Assembly: GCA_002428415.1 (NCBI GenBank)
Contig: DIWI01000049.1
Location: forward strand, 1 to 13,977
Origin: Clostridiaceae bacterium UBA6110
Lineage (GTDB): Bacteria; Bacillota; Clostridia; Clostridiales; Clostridiaceae
Reading direction: 5' to 3'
Length of the DNA stretch: 13,977 nt
A program made the position numbers and the translations under genes. Below are positions 13,319-13,977 of the stretch, piece by piece. Below the pieces are notes generated by a model. It saw only the letters and a list, made by a program, of their open reading frames with translations. It had not been told where the DNA came from and did no database searches. The number at the start of each line of letters is the position of its first letter. Positions within the stretch are counted from its first letter, which is position 1.

Positions 13319-13977
13319 CTACAGCTTCAGACCGCCCCATTCTTCACAAAAAAGGCTGCTGTCCATAAGCTTAAGATCCTCTGCTATTTCCGGGATGAAT
13401 TCCATCTGGCCTATGATGTCCTTTTCCAGGTCCACACCGGGAGCAACCTCGATTACTGTCATCTTACCGCCTATCAGCTTGAAGACGCAGCGCTCGGTGA
13501 CATACAGGATCTCCTGCCCGCTCCTTGCCCCATACTCTCCGCTGAAGGTTACCTGTTCAACTTCCTTCAGGAACTTCATACCCTTCCCTGGCTCGTGGAT
13601 CTTAAGGCCACCATCAGCAATCTCCATCCTGCATTTTGCAGTGAAGGTCCCTGCGAAAATAACCTTCTTCGAACTCTGGGAGATGTTGATGAAACCTCCG
13701 GGTCCTGTAAGTCTGTCACCGAATCCTGGAATGAAGAACTTGCTTACGTTGATGTTACCCTGTTCGTCTGCCTGTGCAAGTCCCAGCACTGCCACATCTA
13801 TTCCTCCGCCGTCATAGAAATCGAACATGTAGCCATGGTCAATGTTAGCCTCTGCGTTATACGAACTCCCGAAGTTCGGAGAGCTGGCAGGAACTCCTCC
13901 AAACGCACCGCTTTCAGTTGTCAGTATTATGTCATCTATGTGACCCTCTTCAGCCATGACACTTGCCACATCGGCCG
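13319..13977 (-). CDS. Acyl-CoA:carboxylate CoA-transferase, C-terminal part (Pct/YdiF family, cut by window edge)
   Basis: About 219 codons of the C-terminal half are visible and the reading frame is open to the window end, upstream of any real start. The codon after ...A-D is GTG (valine), not an initiation site. The catalytic glutamate sits in TTESGAFGGVP (GAA at 13913-13915), the ExGxxGG motif of class I CoA-transferases that form a glutamyl-CoA thioester. GGGIDVAVLGLAQADEQGNINVSKF, the FAGTFTAK stretch and IEVAPGVDLEKDI are typical of fused alpha-beta transferases such as propionate CoA-transferase and YdiF. The number of residues after the glutamate agrees with that family. The enzyme moves CoA between acyl-CoA and a free acid, probably activating the acid that the downstream dehydrogenase system reduces. 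It is 77 nt upstream of that gene, with no terminator or convincing promoter in between. Confidence 0.93.
   Translation of the reverse strand, partial: ADVASVMAEEGHIDDIILTTESGAFGGVPASSPNFGSSYNAEANIDHGYMFDFYDGGGIDVAVLGLAQADEQGNINVSKFFIPGFGDRLTGPGGFINISQSSKKVIFAGTFTAKCRMEIADGGLKIHEPGKGMKFLKEVEQVTFSGEYGARSGQEILYVTERCVFKLIGGKMTVIEVAPGVDLEKDIIGQMEFIPEIAEDLKLMDSSLFCEEWGGLKL

Overview
The window looks like chromosomal DNA from a strictly anaerobic, amino-acid- or organic-acid-fermenting Firmicute (Clostridia-like). The grounds are purine-rich Shine-Dalgarno sites before most genes, moderate GC content, an electron-transferring flavoprotein/acyl-CoA dehydrogenase/CoA-transferase set, and a selenium-handling gene set of the kind found in Clostridia and enterococci. 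I cannot name the genus. Fourteen protein genes are supported. I see no tRNA, rRNA, CRISPR array or transposase.

Region 1 (1-5640) holds unrelated single genes and short runs. They are a membrane-anchored coiled-coil protein (minus), an aldo/keto reductase (plus), a minus-strand run of a VOC-fold protein, a DUF4386-like membrane protein and an S51-family peptidase, and then a divergent orphan methyltransferase-fold protein (plus). Convergent gene ends are separated by long hairpins (2287-2320 and 5565-5608). The divergent gap at 4282-4492 carries a 41-bp imperfect palindrome. The first 61 bases form an 18-bp-arm inverted repeat.

Region 2 (5640-9126, minus strand) reads as one operon in the order selD - yedF - class V cysteine desulfurase-like - DUF3343 - DUF1801. 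SelD makes selenophosphate. YedF, the NifS/SufS-like enzyme and the small DUF3343 protein look like a chain that mobilises and carries selenium or sulfur. The last gene belongs to the family of the Bacillus frataxin-like iron chaperone Fra/YdhG. None of selA, selB or tRNA-Sec is visible here, so the window does not say whether the selenium goes to selenocysteine, to selenouridine in tRNA, or to a selenium-dependent molybdenum hydroxylase cofactor. A consensus -10 box (9199-9204) lies upstream of selD.

Region 3 (9454 to the window end, minus strand) reads as a second operon in the order CoA-transferase (cut by the window edge) - acyl-CoA dehydrogenase - etfB - etfA - YczE/YitT-like membrane protein, closed by a hairpin at 9356-9391. 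EtfA carries an N-terminal two-[4Fe-4S] ferredoxin-like domain. This resembles the caffeyl-CoA reductase system CarCDE of Acetobacterium, where reduction of an enoyl-CoA by NADH is coupled to ferredoxin reduction (electron bifurcation). The natural reading is that the CoA-transferase activates a carboxylic acid, the dehydrogenase/Etf complex reduces its enoyl-CoA, and the CoA is then exchanged. The substrate is unknown. The membrane protein is translationally coupled to etfA and may move a substrate or product.
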